This document shows positions 9,733 to 17,929 of a DNA stretch of 64,000 nt, in pieces. Position 1 is the stretch's first letter; every line of letters starts with the position of its first letter. The notes below the pieces were generated by a model, which saw only the letters and a program-made list of their open reading frames with translations, did no database searches and was not told the origin of the DNA. The DNA is from Thiotrichaceae bacterium (GTDB lineage Bacteria > Pseudomonadota > Gammaproteobacteria > Beggiatoales > Beggiatoaceae), in the NCBI GenBank assembly GCA_028688145.1, contig JAQTYU010000006.1, positions 102,864-166,863 on the forward strand, in the 5' to 3' direction. The translations under genes were made by a program, and so were the position numbers.

Positions 9733-9811
9733 GGAGTTTAAACATCTCAACAGTTGCCAATATCTTAAATATCCCTCATTCCCCTTTGTCAAAGGGCAAA
9801 GTTTAAACTCC
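9733..9811. repeat. Nested inverted repeat upstream of the ferredoxin gene
   Basis: The gap 9519-9893 holds no gene. GGAGTTTAAAC (9733-9743) is repeated inverted as GTTTAAACTCC (9801-9811), 57 bases apart, and the interior carries a CCCTTT-GTC-AAAGGG hairpin (9782-9796). It could be a small non-autonomous element or a structured leader. A TACAAT at 9848-9853, without a good -35, may be the -10 of the ferredoxin gene. Confidence 0.5.
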
Positions 9812-9893
9812 TAATTTTTACATTCAGACAATTGCCAAGGGTTTGGGTACAATAGCAACTCACAAACTAGCTTATTTTACAGGAGATAAAAGC

Positions 9894-10214
9894 ATGACTG
9901 AAAGCTACTATCGTCATCACGTCTTTTTTTGCACCAATCAAAAAGAAGAAGGCAAAAAATGCTGTGGACAATTTCCTGCAGTCGAGTTGCGGGATTATAT
10001 GAAACAACAAGTGAAAGCCCTCAAACTCAGTGGTAGAGGCGCAGTTCGGGTAAATAATGCAGGCTGTATGGATCGCTGTTCACTTGCGCCCGTGCTGGTG
10101 GTTTATCCTGATGCAGTGTGGTATCGCTATGAAAATCAAGCCGACATCGACGAAATTATCCATGAGCATTTTCAAAATGGCACAATTGTCACCCGTTTGA
10201 GGATTGAAAAATGA
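9894..10214 (+). CDS. Thioredoxin-like [2Fe-2S] ferredoxin
   Basis: Small electron carrier of the thioredoxin-fold [2Fe-2S] family (the fold also found in the NuoE C-terminal domain). Cys13 and Cys23/24 lie in the first half and Cys58/Cys62 in the GCMDRCSLAPVL motif, giving the four-cysteine cluster pattern. Start chosen at the ATG at 9894 (106 residues), which has AGGAG at 9881-9885; a longer frame from a TTG at 9843 has no such site. Its last four bases overlap the ATG of the next gene (ATGA), so the two are translationally coupled. The redox partner is not identified; the large flavoprotein fusion 750 bases downstream is one possibility. Confidence 0.87.
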   Translation: MTESYYRHHVFFCTNQKEEGKKCCGQFPAVELRDYMKQQVKALKLSGRGAVRVNNAGCMDRCSLAPVLVVYPDAVWYRYENQADIDEIIHEHFQNGTIVTRLRIEK

Positions 10215-10852
10215 GTCAAACTTGTACCCCACAACACACGGTGATTGCGGGCGCAGTCGGTGATTTAGAAATTATGCTGAGTTATCCACGCCAGATGACC
10301 GAACCGCCTAGCCGTTATGCGGTGGTCTGTCATCCGCATCCCTTGCACGGCGGCGCGATGACCAATAAAGTGGTTTACATGATTACCAGCACGTTTAATA
10401 GCTTAGGATTGGGCGTGGTGCGTTTTAATTTTCGCGGTGTAGGTAAAAGTGCAGGCAGTTTTGACCACGGCATCGGGGAAACTGATGATTTAAAAGCAGT
10501 CGTTCAGTGGGTTCGTGACAATTACGCGCCCAGCGAATTATGGTTGGCAGGCTTTTCCTTTGGCAGTTTTGTGGCAATGCGGGCGCATCGGGAATTAAAT
10601 GCAAAACGCTTGTTATTAGTCGCGCCTGCGGTGGAACGTTTCGATTTTGGCAATTTAAACATCAGTGCTGACATTCCTACGCTGATTATTCAAGGCGATA
10701 AAGATGATGTGGTCTCGCCGCAAGCGGTGATTGATTGGGTGCAAGCCCAAGAAAATAAACCCGAATTTAAATATTTGCCTGATGCAGACCATTTCTTTCA
10801 TGGTCAATTAAATGCGCTTCGGGATGCGATTAACGAGGCGTGGGAAAGTTAA
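10211..10852 (+). CDS. Alpha/beta hydrolase (COG2945 type)
   Basis: 213 residues, cytoplasmic. The fold is shown by HPHPLHGG after the third strand (oxyanion region), the nucleophile elbow GFSFGS with Ser116, an acid in GDKDDVVSP (Asp165/166) and His194 in DADHFF. This is the small dienelactone-hydrolase-like family often annotated only as alpha/beta hydrolase; substrate unknown. It overlaps the ferredoxin gene by 4 bases, and this pairing is commonly seen in gammaproteobacteria, but no joint function is established. Confidence 0.88.
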   Translation: MSQTCTPQHTVIAGAVGDLEIMLSYPRQMTEPPSRYAVVCHPHPLHGGAMTNKVVYMITSTFNSLGLGVVRFNFRGVGKSAGSFDHGIGETDDLKAVVQWVRDNYAPSELWLAGFSFGSFVAMRAHRELNAKRLLLVAPAVERFDFGNLNISADIPTLIIQGDKDDVVSPQAVIDWVQAQENKPEFKYLPDADHFFHGQLNALRDAINEAWES

Positions 10853-10968
10853 AGGTTATCGTTAAAAACTTGCTAAACTATTCGAGTGAGTTCACTTAGA
10901 AATTAAGACCTAACCATAACGCGCTACTGCAATTTTCTATCATTATTACTTTCCCTACGACACCCGCC

Positions 10969-13560
10969 ATGCCCACGAATCCAAATACCTCTGAAATTTT
11001 TGACATTTTGAGCAGAGTCAGCTTATTTGCCAATTTGGACAAATATGAATTACGCACCATTGCCCAGCGCGCCGAAGTGCAAAGGTTTCAGCGTCATCAA
11101 CTGATTTTCCGTGAAGGTGACATTGGGCTGTCGATGTATTTGATTGTCACGGGTGAAGTGGAAGTGTTCACCAACTCGCCCGACAGCGGAGAAATTCGGC
11201 TGGCAGTGTTGCAGCGTGGCAATTATTTTGGGGAACAATCCTTGCTGCCCAACAGTTTAGGCAAACGCAACGCCAGCATTCGCGTGTTGCAAGATACCTT
11301 GCTGCTGAGCATCGCAGGCACTGATTTTCAAACCCTGTTACAACACGACCCTCAATTAATCAAAACCTTGCGCAAAACAGGCGAGGCGCAAACTCGTCAT
11401 AAAATGTTGCAAGAGTTTGTGTTGTTTCATAATTTGCCGCTGGAAAGCACCATTGAAGGTTGGCTTGAAGAACAGCAGTTTGACGCGGGACAAGTCATTT
11501 TACGTGAAGGCGACATTGGCGATAAATTCTATCTAGTAATTGAAGGGGTGGCGCGGGCGATTCGGCAAGTGGGCACGCAGGATAAATTGCTGGGGCGCAT
11601 TGGCAAGGGCAGCTTTTTTGGCGAGTTGGCATTAATTAAACAAGCCCCGCGTGCCGCAACCATTGTGGCAGAAACCCCGTTGCGTGTGGTCACTTTGCGC
11701 GGTGATTTATTTTTGTCGCTGTATGGACGTTTTCCACAACTGCGCGAGCAGATGGAATATTTAAGCGGTTTTTATCACCAGCCTCAAAAAGGCGTGATTA
11801 CCCTGCATGGCGGGCAGTTCATGGGCTTGGACAGCTTCACAGCGGTTTATCACGCGCCGACGGGTATTCAAGTCACCGCGACTAAAGTCGTCGGTAAAGC
11901 CATTTTTAACATGCACCGCATCGGCATTACTCACGGCGAAACCACGCGCTTGGTATTTGAAAAAGAAACCTTAGATGGCAATTTATACCGCGAACTGCAT
12001 CTGCAAGACCAGCGTATCATCGGCGTGCTCAGCATGGGCGAGTGGTTAGATTTGGGGCGGGTGCATGATTTAGTGATGGAAGGCAAGGCGATTTATTTCT
12101 GGCAAAGCGCGCTGTTTCGGGAAAAGGGCGAATTATGGCTAGAACGTGAAGCGCGAAATTATTCCGAAGATACGATTATTTGCCGTTGCATGGGGTTAAA
12201 TCGTCGTGAACTTAATCGTTGTGTGGCAGAAGGCTGTGACAGCATTGAATCTCTGGCGATTAAAACGGGGGCTTCGCGGGTGTGTGGGGCGTGTGCTCCC
12301 TTGTTGTCTGAAATTGTCGGGCGCACGGATATGCAAGTCTGGCAATTATTGGAAGTGATTCAAAACACGCCCACGGTGAAAACTTTACGCTTTAAACCGC
12401 GTGATGAAACGATTACGCCTGCCAAAGTCGGGCAAATTATTCAGCTAGAAGCGCAAATTCGGGGACGATGGTTACAGCGTAGTTATATGCTGACCGCGCC
12501 CACGCATTGCAATTATTATGAAATCATTGTGCAGCGTAATGCCTACGGGGTGTTTTCAAGTTGGCTGCATGAGGAATTAACCTATCAGTCTTTCGTGCGT
12601 ATTTCCAAGCCTGAAGGCAATCCTGCAGTGGCGGATGAGACTCCCGTATTATTTTTTGTGGGCGGGATTGGGATTGCGCCCGCCTTGGCAATTTTGCGCA
12701 GCCGCGCCCAACAGCTCAATCCTGCGTTTTGCTATGTGGATTATTCGGCACGGAAACCTGATGAATTTATTTATCAGGAGGAATTACGCCATTACAATGA
12801 AATTTCCCCCAATTTACACGTTAAGCTGCGCTCCACGCTGTCGCAGGGCAGAATCACGGCATGTGAAGTGAATCAATTGGTTTGTGCGCATCCCAATGCT
12901 CAAGTTTCAGTCTGTGGCTCGCCGCATTATGTGGAAAGTATTAGCAGTTATTTGGAAGGGGTGAATTTGCCCACGGGACAAGTCCATGTTGAAGAATTTA
13001 CCTCGCACACAGGTTGGGTAGATAAGTCGTCGATTGCCTTGCGTCGAGGTTTATGGGTGAGCAGTGTGTTGACTTTGAGCGTGCTTGCTTTGTATTTATT
13101 GCTCAGTGTTTTTGCGAAAGGCTATTTGTCTCTGTGGCTACGCCCTTTGTTGGAATTAGACCCCGATAACAGTATTCAGCATCTCACGGGTTATGGGGTG
13201 TTGGGCTTAATTTTTGGTAGTTTAACGATTAGTTTGCGTAAATATTACCCTAAGTTTTTCAAAGGGAATTACGACCACTGGCGACTAGGGCACAGTGTTT
13301 TAGGTGTACCGATTGTTTTATTGTTGGCAATTCACAGTGAATTGCATTGGGGCGGGCTATTGACCAGTTTATTAATGGCGTGTTTGCTGGCTATTATGGG
13401 CGTGGGGGCGGTGAATGCTTTGGTCAGCGTGTGGTTGGATCACGAGAATAGTTCGCGCTGGCAACGGCTGCGTTACACTTTACATTTATTGCATTTGGGC
13501 TTTTTTCTGCCACTGCCTGCCTTGTTGATTATGCATATAATTGCGGCGTTTTATTATTAA
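10969..13560 (+). CDS. Multidomain redox fusion: cNMP x2, NirB-like, BFD [2Fe-2S], FNR-like, haem membrane domain
   Basis: 863 residues. Order: two cNMP-binding (CRP-type) domains, about 16-135 and 152-265, with GNYFGEQSLL and GSFFGELALI; a segment 275-395 resembling the NirB/rubredoxin-reductase dimerisation region (RIIGVLSMGEW); a BFD-type [2Fe-2S] domain with Cys405, Cys407, Cys439 and Cys442; a ferredoxin-NADP-reductase module, about 455-680, with flavin motif RSYMLTAP, pyridine nucleotide motif GGIGIAP and VCGSP; then five membrane segments (about 692-860). Two of these carry His775-x13-His789 and His842-x13-His856, the spacing of haem ligands in ferric reductase/NOX proteins. I infer a nucleotide-gated membrane electron-transfer enzyme moving electrons from NAD(P)H via FAD and Fe-S to b haems. 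The acceptor is unknown. It converges on and overlaps the next gene by 4 bases. The predicted start is the first ATG; no strong ribosome site is visible. Confidence 0.85.
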   Translation: MPTNPNTSEIFDILSRVSLFANLDKYELRTIAQRAEVQRFQRHQLIFREGDIGLSMYLIVTGEVEVFTNSPDSGEIRLAVLQRGNYFGEQSLLPNSLGKRNASIRVLQDTLLLSIAGTDFQTLLQHDPQLIKTLRKTGEAQTRHKMLQEFVLFHNLPLESTIEGWLEEQQFDAGQVILREGDIGDKFYLVIEGVARAIRQVGTQDKLLGRIGKGSFFGELALIKQAPRAATIVAETPLRVVTLRGDLFLSLYGRFPQLREQMEYLSGFYHQPQKGVITLHGGQFMGLDSFTAVYHAPTGIQVTATKVVGKAIFNMHRIGITHGETTRLVFEKETLDGNLYRELHLQDQRIIGVLSMGEWLDLGRVHDLVMEGKAIYFWQSALFREKGELWLEREARNYSEDTIICRCMGLNRRELNRCVAEGCDSIESLAIKTGASRVCGACAPLLSEIVGRTDMQVWQLLEVIQNTPTVKTLRFKPRDETITPAKVGQIIQLEAQIRGRWLQRSYMLTAPTHCNYYEIIVQRNAYGVFSSWLHEELTYQSFVRISKPEGNPAVADETPVLFFVGGIGIAPALAILRSRAQQLNPAFCYVDYSARKPDEFIYQEELRHYNEISPNLHVKLRSTLSQGRITACEVNQLVCAHPNAQVSVCGSPHYVESISSYLEGVNLPTGQVHVEEFTSHTGWVDKSSIALRRGLWVSSVLTLSVLALYLLLSVFAKGYLSLWLRPLLELDPDNSIQHLTGYGVLGLIFGSLTISLRKYYPKFFKGNYDHWRLGHSVLGVPIVLLLAIHSELHWGGLLTSLLMACLLAIMGVGAVNALVSVWLDHENSSRWQRLRYTLHLLHLGFFLPLPALLIMHIIAAFYY

Positions 13561-14204
13561 GTTTGACTTGTCTGAGTATTCTGCTCACGAATCAATATTT
13601 CTTGTTCGGTATAAATATTAGTAAATGAGATTTGAGCGGGTGAATTGAGTACAAATTGACATTTTGCAAAACGCCCGTTGCTTTTCCAGTACACGGCAAA
13701 ACGCACAGTTTCATTATCGTAATGTGTATCATAAATTTCACCACGTTCATTATCGCCAGCATCTACTACGAGAACAACGATCTGATTATCATGAAATGAT
13801 ACAGTGTATTCCGTCTCAGAAAACCAGTACTCTCCCGTATGTATCCATGTTCCCAAAATGCCTGTCTGTTTTAATGTCACGGTTTCATCTGGTTTACGAA
13901 TCAGAACATGCTGTTTGGTGACACGTTGCGTTAATAAAACTTGATTAGGTGAAAATAAAAGAAACTCACATTTAGCAAAGTCTTTGCTGGATTCCCAATA
14001 CACGGAAAAATGTAAACGCTCTCCATCCCAATAAACATCATAAACATTCCCTTCTTCATCTTCATAGCCACTAGTATCTATCGCGGTCACGACAACCAGC
14101 CCCAGTCGAAGTGCTACGATATAGCGCATGTCAGCACCATATTCGCAGGTGTCAATCCATGAGCCTAATAGTGGATGATCGTGTCTCATTATTTGCGATG
14201 ACAT
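13557..14204 (-). CDS. Protein of two tandem ~90-residue repeats, unknown function
   Basis: 215 residues, no signal peptide or membrane segment. It consists of two copies of one domain: the first starts at LGSWIDTCEYG and the second at LGTWIHTGEYW. Both contain a YDVYWDGE/YDTHYDNE motif, an HFSVYW/RFAVYW strand, a (D/R)FAKC(E/Q)F strand and end in (V/I)LIR. The pattern of alternating beta strands suggests a lipocalin-like or small beta-barrel fold, but the family is not recognised. The coding end overlaps the convergent fusion gene by 4 bases. Confidence 0.75.
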   Translation of the reverse strand: MSSQIMRHDHPLLGSWIDTCEYGADMRYIVALRLGLVVVTAIDTSGYEDEEGNVYDVYWDGERLHFSVYWESSKDFAKCEFLLFSPNQVLLTQRVTKQHVLIRKPDETVTLKQTGILGTWIHTGEYWFSETEYTVSFHDNQIVVLVVDAGDNERGEIYDTHYDNETVRFAVYWKSNGRFAKCQFVLNSPAQISFTNIYTEQEILIREQNTQTSQT

Positions 14205-14246
14205 CTTGTTCTCATTATTAAGTTCTAATGTGGGAATATGCGGCTA

Positions 14247-14992
14247 TTAGTCCCGAAAAATAAAATAAACCGCCCCCAATAAACACAGCCCCGCCCATAA
14301 ATAATCCAAGCACAGCATAAAGCCTGTTTTCCCTTGCGCTACTTTCCCTTGTTTCGAGGGCTTAGCTAATAGCTCAAACTCGATTTTATCCCTGATTTCA
14401 AGAGTAACTCTTTTCTAATTCTTTCCAAATGCGTTCAAGATAATAGCCATTATCCAATAAAATGGGGTTCTTCCCACTCTAGTAGCGATTTATCCCTGAA
14501 ATAGTCGAGATGCTGCTTGAACATATCAATTAAACCTACGTCATCGCTGATATTGGCTTTACTACAAGCCTAAACTATCAACCGCTAAATGTTTTTTAAT
14601 ACTATTGGTGGCATTGTAAAAGTAAAAGCCCTTACTCTGACGACTGGCGAGACAGGTATTCGTCACCGCTTGGGAATCCACCATTATCAGGCTTGTCCAT
14701 TTAGGTTTTTTTTGAGTGCTCTCTGAGGCTTTCATGTAAGCGAGACATCAGTTTATCGATGATAGTTCGCCATTGTTTGTAATGCCAGTACACGCTTGAA
14801 TAGGGTGGGAAGTCTTTGGGAAGATCAGCCCAGTTGCAGCCATTTTTGAGCTGGTAAAGCATGGTATCGAACAGGATGCGATTGCCCCATTTCTGAGGAC
14901 AGGTTTGTTTTTTCTTAGGCAATAACTCAATTTAACAAAGTTTCAACGATTGCCCACTCTGCATCGTTCAGACTACTTGAAGAAGGTCTCAT
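14247..14992 (-). pseudogene. Decayed IS5-family transposase
   Basis: Remnant transposase read leftward from an ATG at 14992. Pieces in different frames: an N-terminal SLNDAEWAIVETLL segment ending in a TGA; then PKKKQTCPQKWGNRILFD through NGCNWADLPKDFPPYSSVYW (14922-14701), the typical IS5 N-terminal domain; then MVDSQAVTNT and KGFYFYNATNSIKKHLAVDS (about 14690-14575); then a frame reading LIDMFKQHLDYF (about 14530); and finally an IEFELLAKPSKQGK stretch (about 14385) joined to a hydrophobic tail ending at 14247. At least three frameshifts or stops are present, so it is dead. Terminal inverted repeats were not identified. The 3' tail after about 14340 may belong to other DNA. Confidence 0.75.
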
Positions 14993-15056
14993 TTTGTTTA
15001 GCTTTGATTCTCTATTCGTAATATTTTACATCTTACCAAAGACTTCAAATGGGTTC

Positions 15057-15130
15057 TATAAGGCGTAGCCGCCATATACCTTCTTCTATGACTGCACAAC
15101 TTCTCAAATCGTAAGGTGTATGACCCTATG
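15057..15130. repeat. Interspersed repeat sharing ATAAGGCGTAGCCGCCAT
   Basis: TATAAGGCGTAGCCGCCATA here recurs at about 63750, where it forms a hairpin with GGTGTAT/ATACACC arms. In this copy the left arm is worn, but GGTGTATGACC follows at 15115. The stretch between the transposase remnant and the CbiM-like gene holds no gene. Confidence 0.5.
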
Positions 15131-15160
15131 TTTTCTGCCGGTTCTTCAGTTGTGAACGTC

Positions 15161-15823
15161 TTACTTCCCCTTCAAATAATGCCTGTCACTAAAACTACTC
15201 ACCCACTCAGGGCGGAACACCACCAACACCGTCATTACCATGCCGTTTAAAAAAGCTTCAGGAAACAGCATCACAATAATAAACATCGGTTGTTCGCCCA
15301 AATCCTGCCATTGATAAACTTGTGAAAAGATTAAAATCCCTAAGCCCGTTAAACGGCTGGCAAGCATTGCCATCGCGCCGCCAATGAACCCATTCATATA
15401 TACATACACAAAAAAATGTTTAGGCAAAAACGTGTAAGTCGCCCAATACACCGCATAACTCATCCAAATGGGCACGATGCCATTACACAACACATTCAGC
15501 GGAAAACTCAGCCAATCGGCTTTTCCCGTCAGCGTCAAACACAGTTGCGCCACACTCACGCACAAAGTCGCAAATTGCCAGCCAAACATCAGCATGGCAC
15601 TGGTGGCAAGCAACAAATGAAATTCCATACCGCGCAATGTGCCCGCACTCATTAACCATAACAGCCACAACAACACACAACTGGCGAATAAAATATTCGC
15701 ATCACGCCCATCTTTCAGACGCTGCCAATCAGCAGTCCACAACGCCCATAATAAAATCAGTGCATAGAGTGCGAACCCTATCCACAGCCATTCCTCGGGC
15801 AGTGTGCTGCTGTTGAAATTCAT
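15161..15823 (-). CDS. CbiM-like integral membrane protein (COG3235 type)
   Basis: 220 residues with about six or seven hydrophobic segments. A conserved GMEFHLLLATSAMLMFGW block near residue 65 resembles the metal-binding, helix-rich architecture of CbiM/energy-coupling-factor permeases. The uncharacterised COG3235 family has this form. In CbiM the N-terminal MHIPDG motif binds Co or Ni; that exact motif is absent here, so transport of a metal is only a guess. Its ATG overlaps the end of pncC by 4 bases, so the two are translationally coupled in the leftward haem/oxidase block. Confidence 0.7.
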   Translation of the reverse strand: MNFNSSTLPEEWLWIGFALYALILLWALWTADWQRLKDGRDANILFASCVLLWLLWLMSAGTLRGMEFHLLLATSAMLMFGWQFATLCVSVAQLCLTLTGKADWLSFPLNVLCNGIVPIWMSYAVYWATYTFLPKHFFVYVYMNGFIGGAMAMLASRLTGLGILIFSQVYQWQDLGEQPMFIIVMLFPEAFLNGMVMTVLVVFRPEWVSSFSDRHYLKGK

Positions 15824-16320
15824 CCTAATTGACCTGAAACAATTAAATCGTGTAAACCTTGCAACGCGGCTCGTACCGAGGCATAACGCACTTGTTCACG
15901 ATTGCCACTGAAATGATAAACCTGAGCAATCACCTTATCAGGCAAAGCCCACGCCAGCCACACCGTGCCTACAGGATGGCTCGCAGAACCGCCCGTAGGT
16001 CCTGCCACCCCACTAATCGCTAAAGCCACATGCGCATGACTGCGTTGCAACGCGCCCGCCGCCATTTCACGCACAGTTTGCTCACTGACTGCGCCATGAC
16101 GCGCCAAAGTTTCCGCCGTCACCCCAAGCATTTCTTGCTTGGCGATATTGGAATAGGTGACAAAACCGCGTTCAAACCATTCCGAACTGCCTGCGATTGC
16201 AGTCATGGCTTGTCCCACCCAGCCGCCCGTACAAGATTCTGCGGTGGCAAGACTCCAACCGCGTTGCTGCAAGGCTTGCGCGAGTTGTTCGGCAAGCTGT
16301 TCTAAAGCTGCATTGTCCAT
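15820..16320 (-). CDS. pncC: Nicotinamide-nucleotide amidase (CinA C-terminal family)
   Basis: 166 residues, the stand-alone CinA C-terminal domain. Deamidates nicotinamide mononucleotide to nicotinic acid mononucleotide in NAD recycling. Visible motifs: TAESCTGGWVG with the catalytic Ser29, the VTYSN strand, and AISGVAGPTGG; length fits the family. It follows hemJ by 9 bases and overlaps the CbiM-like gene, so it is part of one transcription unit. No N-terminal molybdopterin-like CinA domain is present. Confidence 0.92.
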   Translation of the reverse strand: MDNAALEQLAEQLAQALQQRGWSLATAESCTGGWVGQAMTAIAGSSEWFERGFVTYSNIAKQEMLGVTAETLARHGAVSEQTVREMAAGALQRSHAHVALAISGVAGPTGGSASHPVGTVWLAWALPDKVIAQVYHFSGNREQVRYASVRAALQGLHDLIVSGQLG

Positions 16321-16329
16321 TGTTGCCTC

Positions 16330-16755
16330 CTAAAAAGGGCGTACCACGACTAAAATCGTGACGGCAATTAAAATCAACACGGGAAATTCATTAAACCAGC
16401 GATAAAATACGTGTCCATGCTGATTACGATTTTCTTTGAAATCTTTGAGATATTTGCCGCATAACAGGTGATAGCCGATTAAAATCGCCACTAAAAATAA
16501 TTTGGCATGTAGCCAGCCTTGTTTTGAGTAAGCCAGCCACGCATATTCCCACAGCAACCAGCCGCCCAAAGCGATGGTGATGATTGCGCCAGGAGCCATG
16601 ATGCCATAATAAAGTTTCCGTTCCATGATTTTGAAACGTTCATGGCTGATGCTGTCATCGCTCATTGCGTGATACACAAATAGGCGCGGCAAATAAAATA
16701 ATCCCGCAAACCACGTCACCATAAAAATAATATGAAAAGCTTTAACCCATAACAT
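16330..16755 (-). CDS. hemJ: Protoporphyrinogen IX oxidase HemJ
   Basis: 141 residues with four membrane helices. The opening WVKAFHIIFMVTWFAGLFYL, with His8, and the following LPRLFVYHA are the signature of HemJ (UPF0093), the enzyme that oxidises protoporphyrinogen IX to protoporphyrin IX in haem synthesis; it binds haem through conserved His. It lies 2 bases from the TauE/SafE gene and 9 bases from pncC. Its location in a cluster for cytochrome oxidase assembly fits haem supply. Confidence 0.92.
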   Translation of the reverse strand: MLWVKAFHIIFMVTWFAGLFYLPRLFVYHAMSDDSISHERFKIMERKLYYGIMAPGAIITIALGGWLLWEYAWLAYSKQGWLHAKLFLVAILIGYHLLCGKYLKDFKENRNQHGHVFYRWFNEFPVLILIAVTILVVVRPF

Positions 16756-16757
16756 GA

Positions 16758-17540
16758 CTAATGTCCTGTATGTGAATGTTCGTGCTGGGACATGTCGTGT
16801 CCCGCGTGTTCCGTATGTTTGGCGGATTCTGCATGTTCATGTCCTGCATGATTTCCGTGATTATGCGGTGCGATTAAACTGTAAATCCCTAAACCGATAA
16901 TAATTGCGCCCATCACGCGGCGTACACTCAAACGTTTCGTCCATTGATTTAACCACTGTGCAGTTGTGCCAATGGCTAATAACATCGGCAAAGTGCCCAA
17001 GCCGAAACTGAACATTAATGCGCCACCATTGAAAGCACTGCCCGAAGTTAAAGCCAGTGCTAAAGCACTATACACCAAGCCACAGGGCAACCAGCCCCAA
17101 ACTAAGCCTAAACCTAAAGCTTGCATGGGATGGGTGACGGGCAGGAAACGTTTGCCGATAGGTTCAATTTTACGCCATAAATGGCTGCCCCATTTTTCTA
17201 AAATACTTAATGCTTGCCACCACGAACCAATGTATAAACCCAGAATGATTAAGAAAATAGCGGTGAACCATTTGGCAATGGCGTGCGGGCTATCCATCGG
17301 TAAAGCGTTGGCAAATTGTCCGCCTAAAAATCCAATCAATGCCCCTGCAAGACTATAGCTCGCAATGCGTCCTATATTATACGTTAATAAATAAGGCAAT
17401 AATTGCTGCGGTGATTGGCGCAATTGGGCGGGCAAACCCATCGTTAACGCACCGACAATGCCGCCACACATCCCAAAGCAATGCACTGAACCGAATAATC
17501 CCATTAAAAAAGCTGAAATAAGACTGGCTGAATTTTCCAT
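16758..17540 (-). CDS. TauE/SafE-type membrane protein with His-rich tail (COG2836)
   Basis: 260 residues, six or so membrane segments. The N-terminal AFLMGLFGSVHCFGMCGGIV block is diagnostic of the COG2836 family that travels with ccoGHIS. The Cys-x-Gly-Met-Cys-Gly-Gly motif suggests copper or other metal handling. The last 35 residues contain about a dozen His mixed with Gly, Glu and Ala, a metal-binding tail. The name sulfite exporter is inherited from TauE/SafE; in this context a role in copper supply to cbb3-type oxidase is equally likely. The gene is separated from fixH upstream by 389 bases filled with inverted repeats. Confidence 0.85.
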   Translation of the reverse strand: MENSASLISAFLMGLFGSVHCFGMCGGIVGALTMGLPAQLRQSPQQLLPYLLTYNIGRIASYSLAGALIGFLGGQFANALPMDSPHAIAKWFTAIFLIILGLYIGSWWQALSILEKWGSHLWRKIEPIGKRFLPVTHPMQALGLGLVWGWLPCGLVYSALALALTSGSAFNGGALMFSFGLGTLPMLLAIGTTAQWLNQWTKRLSVRRVMGAIIIGLGIYSLIAPHNHGNHAGHEHAESAKHTEHAGHDMSQHEHSHTGH

Positions 17541-17614
17541 GAAGAATCCTGATTAATTTACTGAAAGCCCCAAGCCCCTAATATAACCTGAGTTTGGGAT
17601 AAGAAATATTTGCA

Positions 17615-17700
17615 GTAGGGTGGAATAGCGTAGCGTATTCCACCCTGAAGCGTGATAGTTCTAAAGGGAGGGTGGAATACGCTACGCTATTCCACCCTAC
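17615..17700. repeat. Inverted pair of 32-bp palindromic elements
   Basis: The unit at 17615-17646, starting GTAGGGTGGAATAGCG, is found inverted and complete at 17669-17700, and each unit is itself an imperfect palindrome. The 22-base spacer is unrelated. The gap 17541-17929 has no gene; it holds this element and the next. Confidence 0.8.
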
Positions 17701-17736
17701 TACTACAAAATTTTGTCTCGTTCCAACGCTCCAGCC

Positions 17737-17833
17737 TCGTAGGTTAGGTTGCTAACAGCAATCCAACCATCTTCAATATCATATTGTTATCTGTGTTATT
17801 TGTTGGGTTGACTTGCGCCAACCCAACCTACGA
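17737..17833. repeat. CGTAGGTTGG-type inverted repeat
   Basis: TCGTAGGTTAGGTTG at the left is answered by CAACCCAACCTACGA at the right, one mismatch. A related TCGTAGGTTGGATTACC sequence is at 63716, and the inner GCTAACAGCAATCC resembles ATCAGCAAACG there. Likely a non-autonomous mobile or REP-type element. Confidence 0.65.
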
Positions 17834-17929
17834 AGTGACTCAAAAAAGCTTAGGGCTTTCGACATAAAAAAATACACGCAAGCCCATAAATAGCGGCTTA
17901 CGTGTTTATAATAACGACAAAAATATTAA

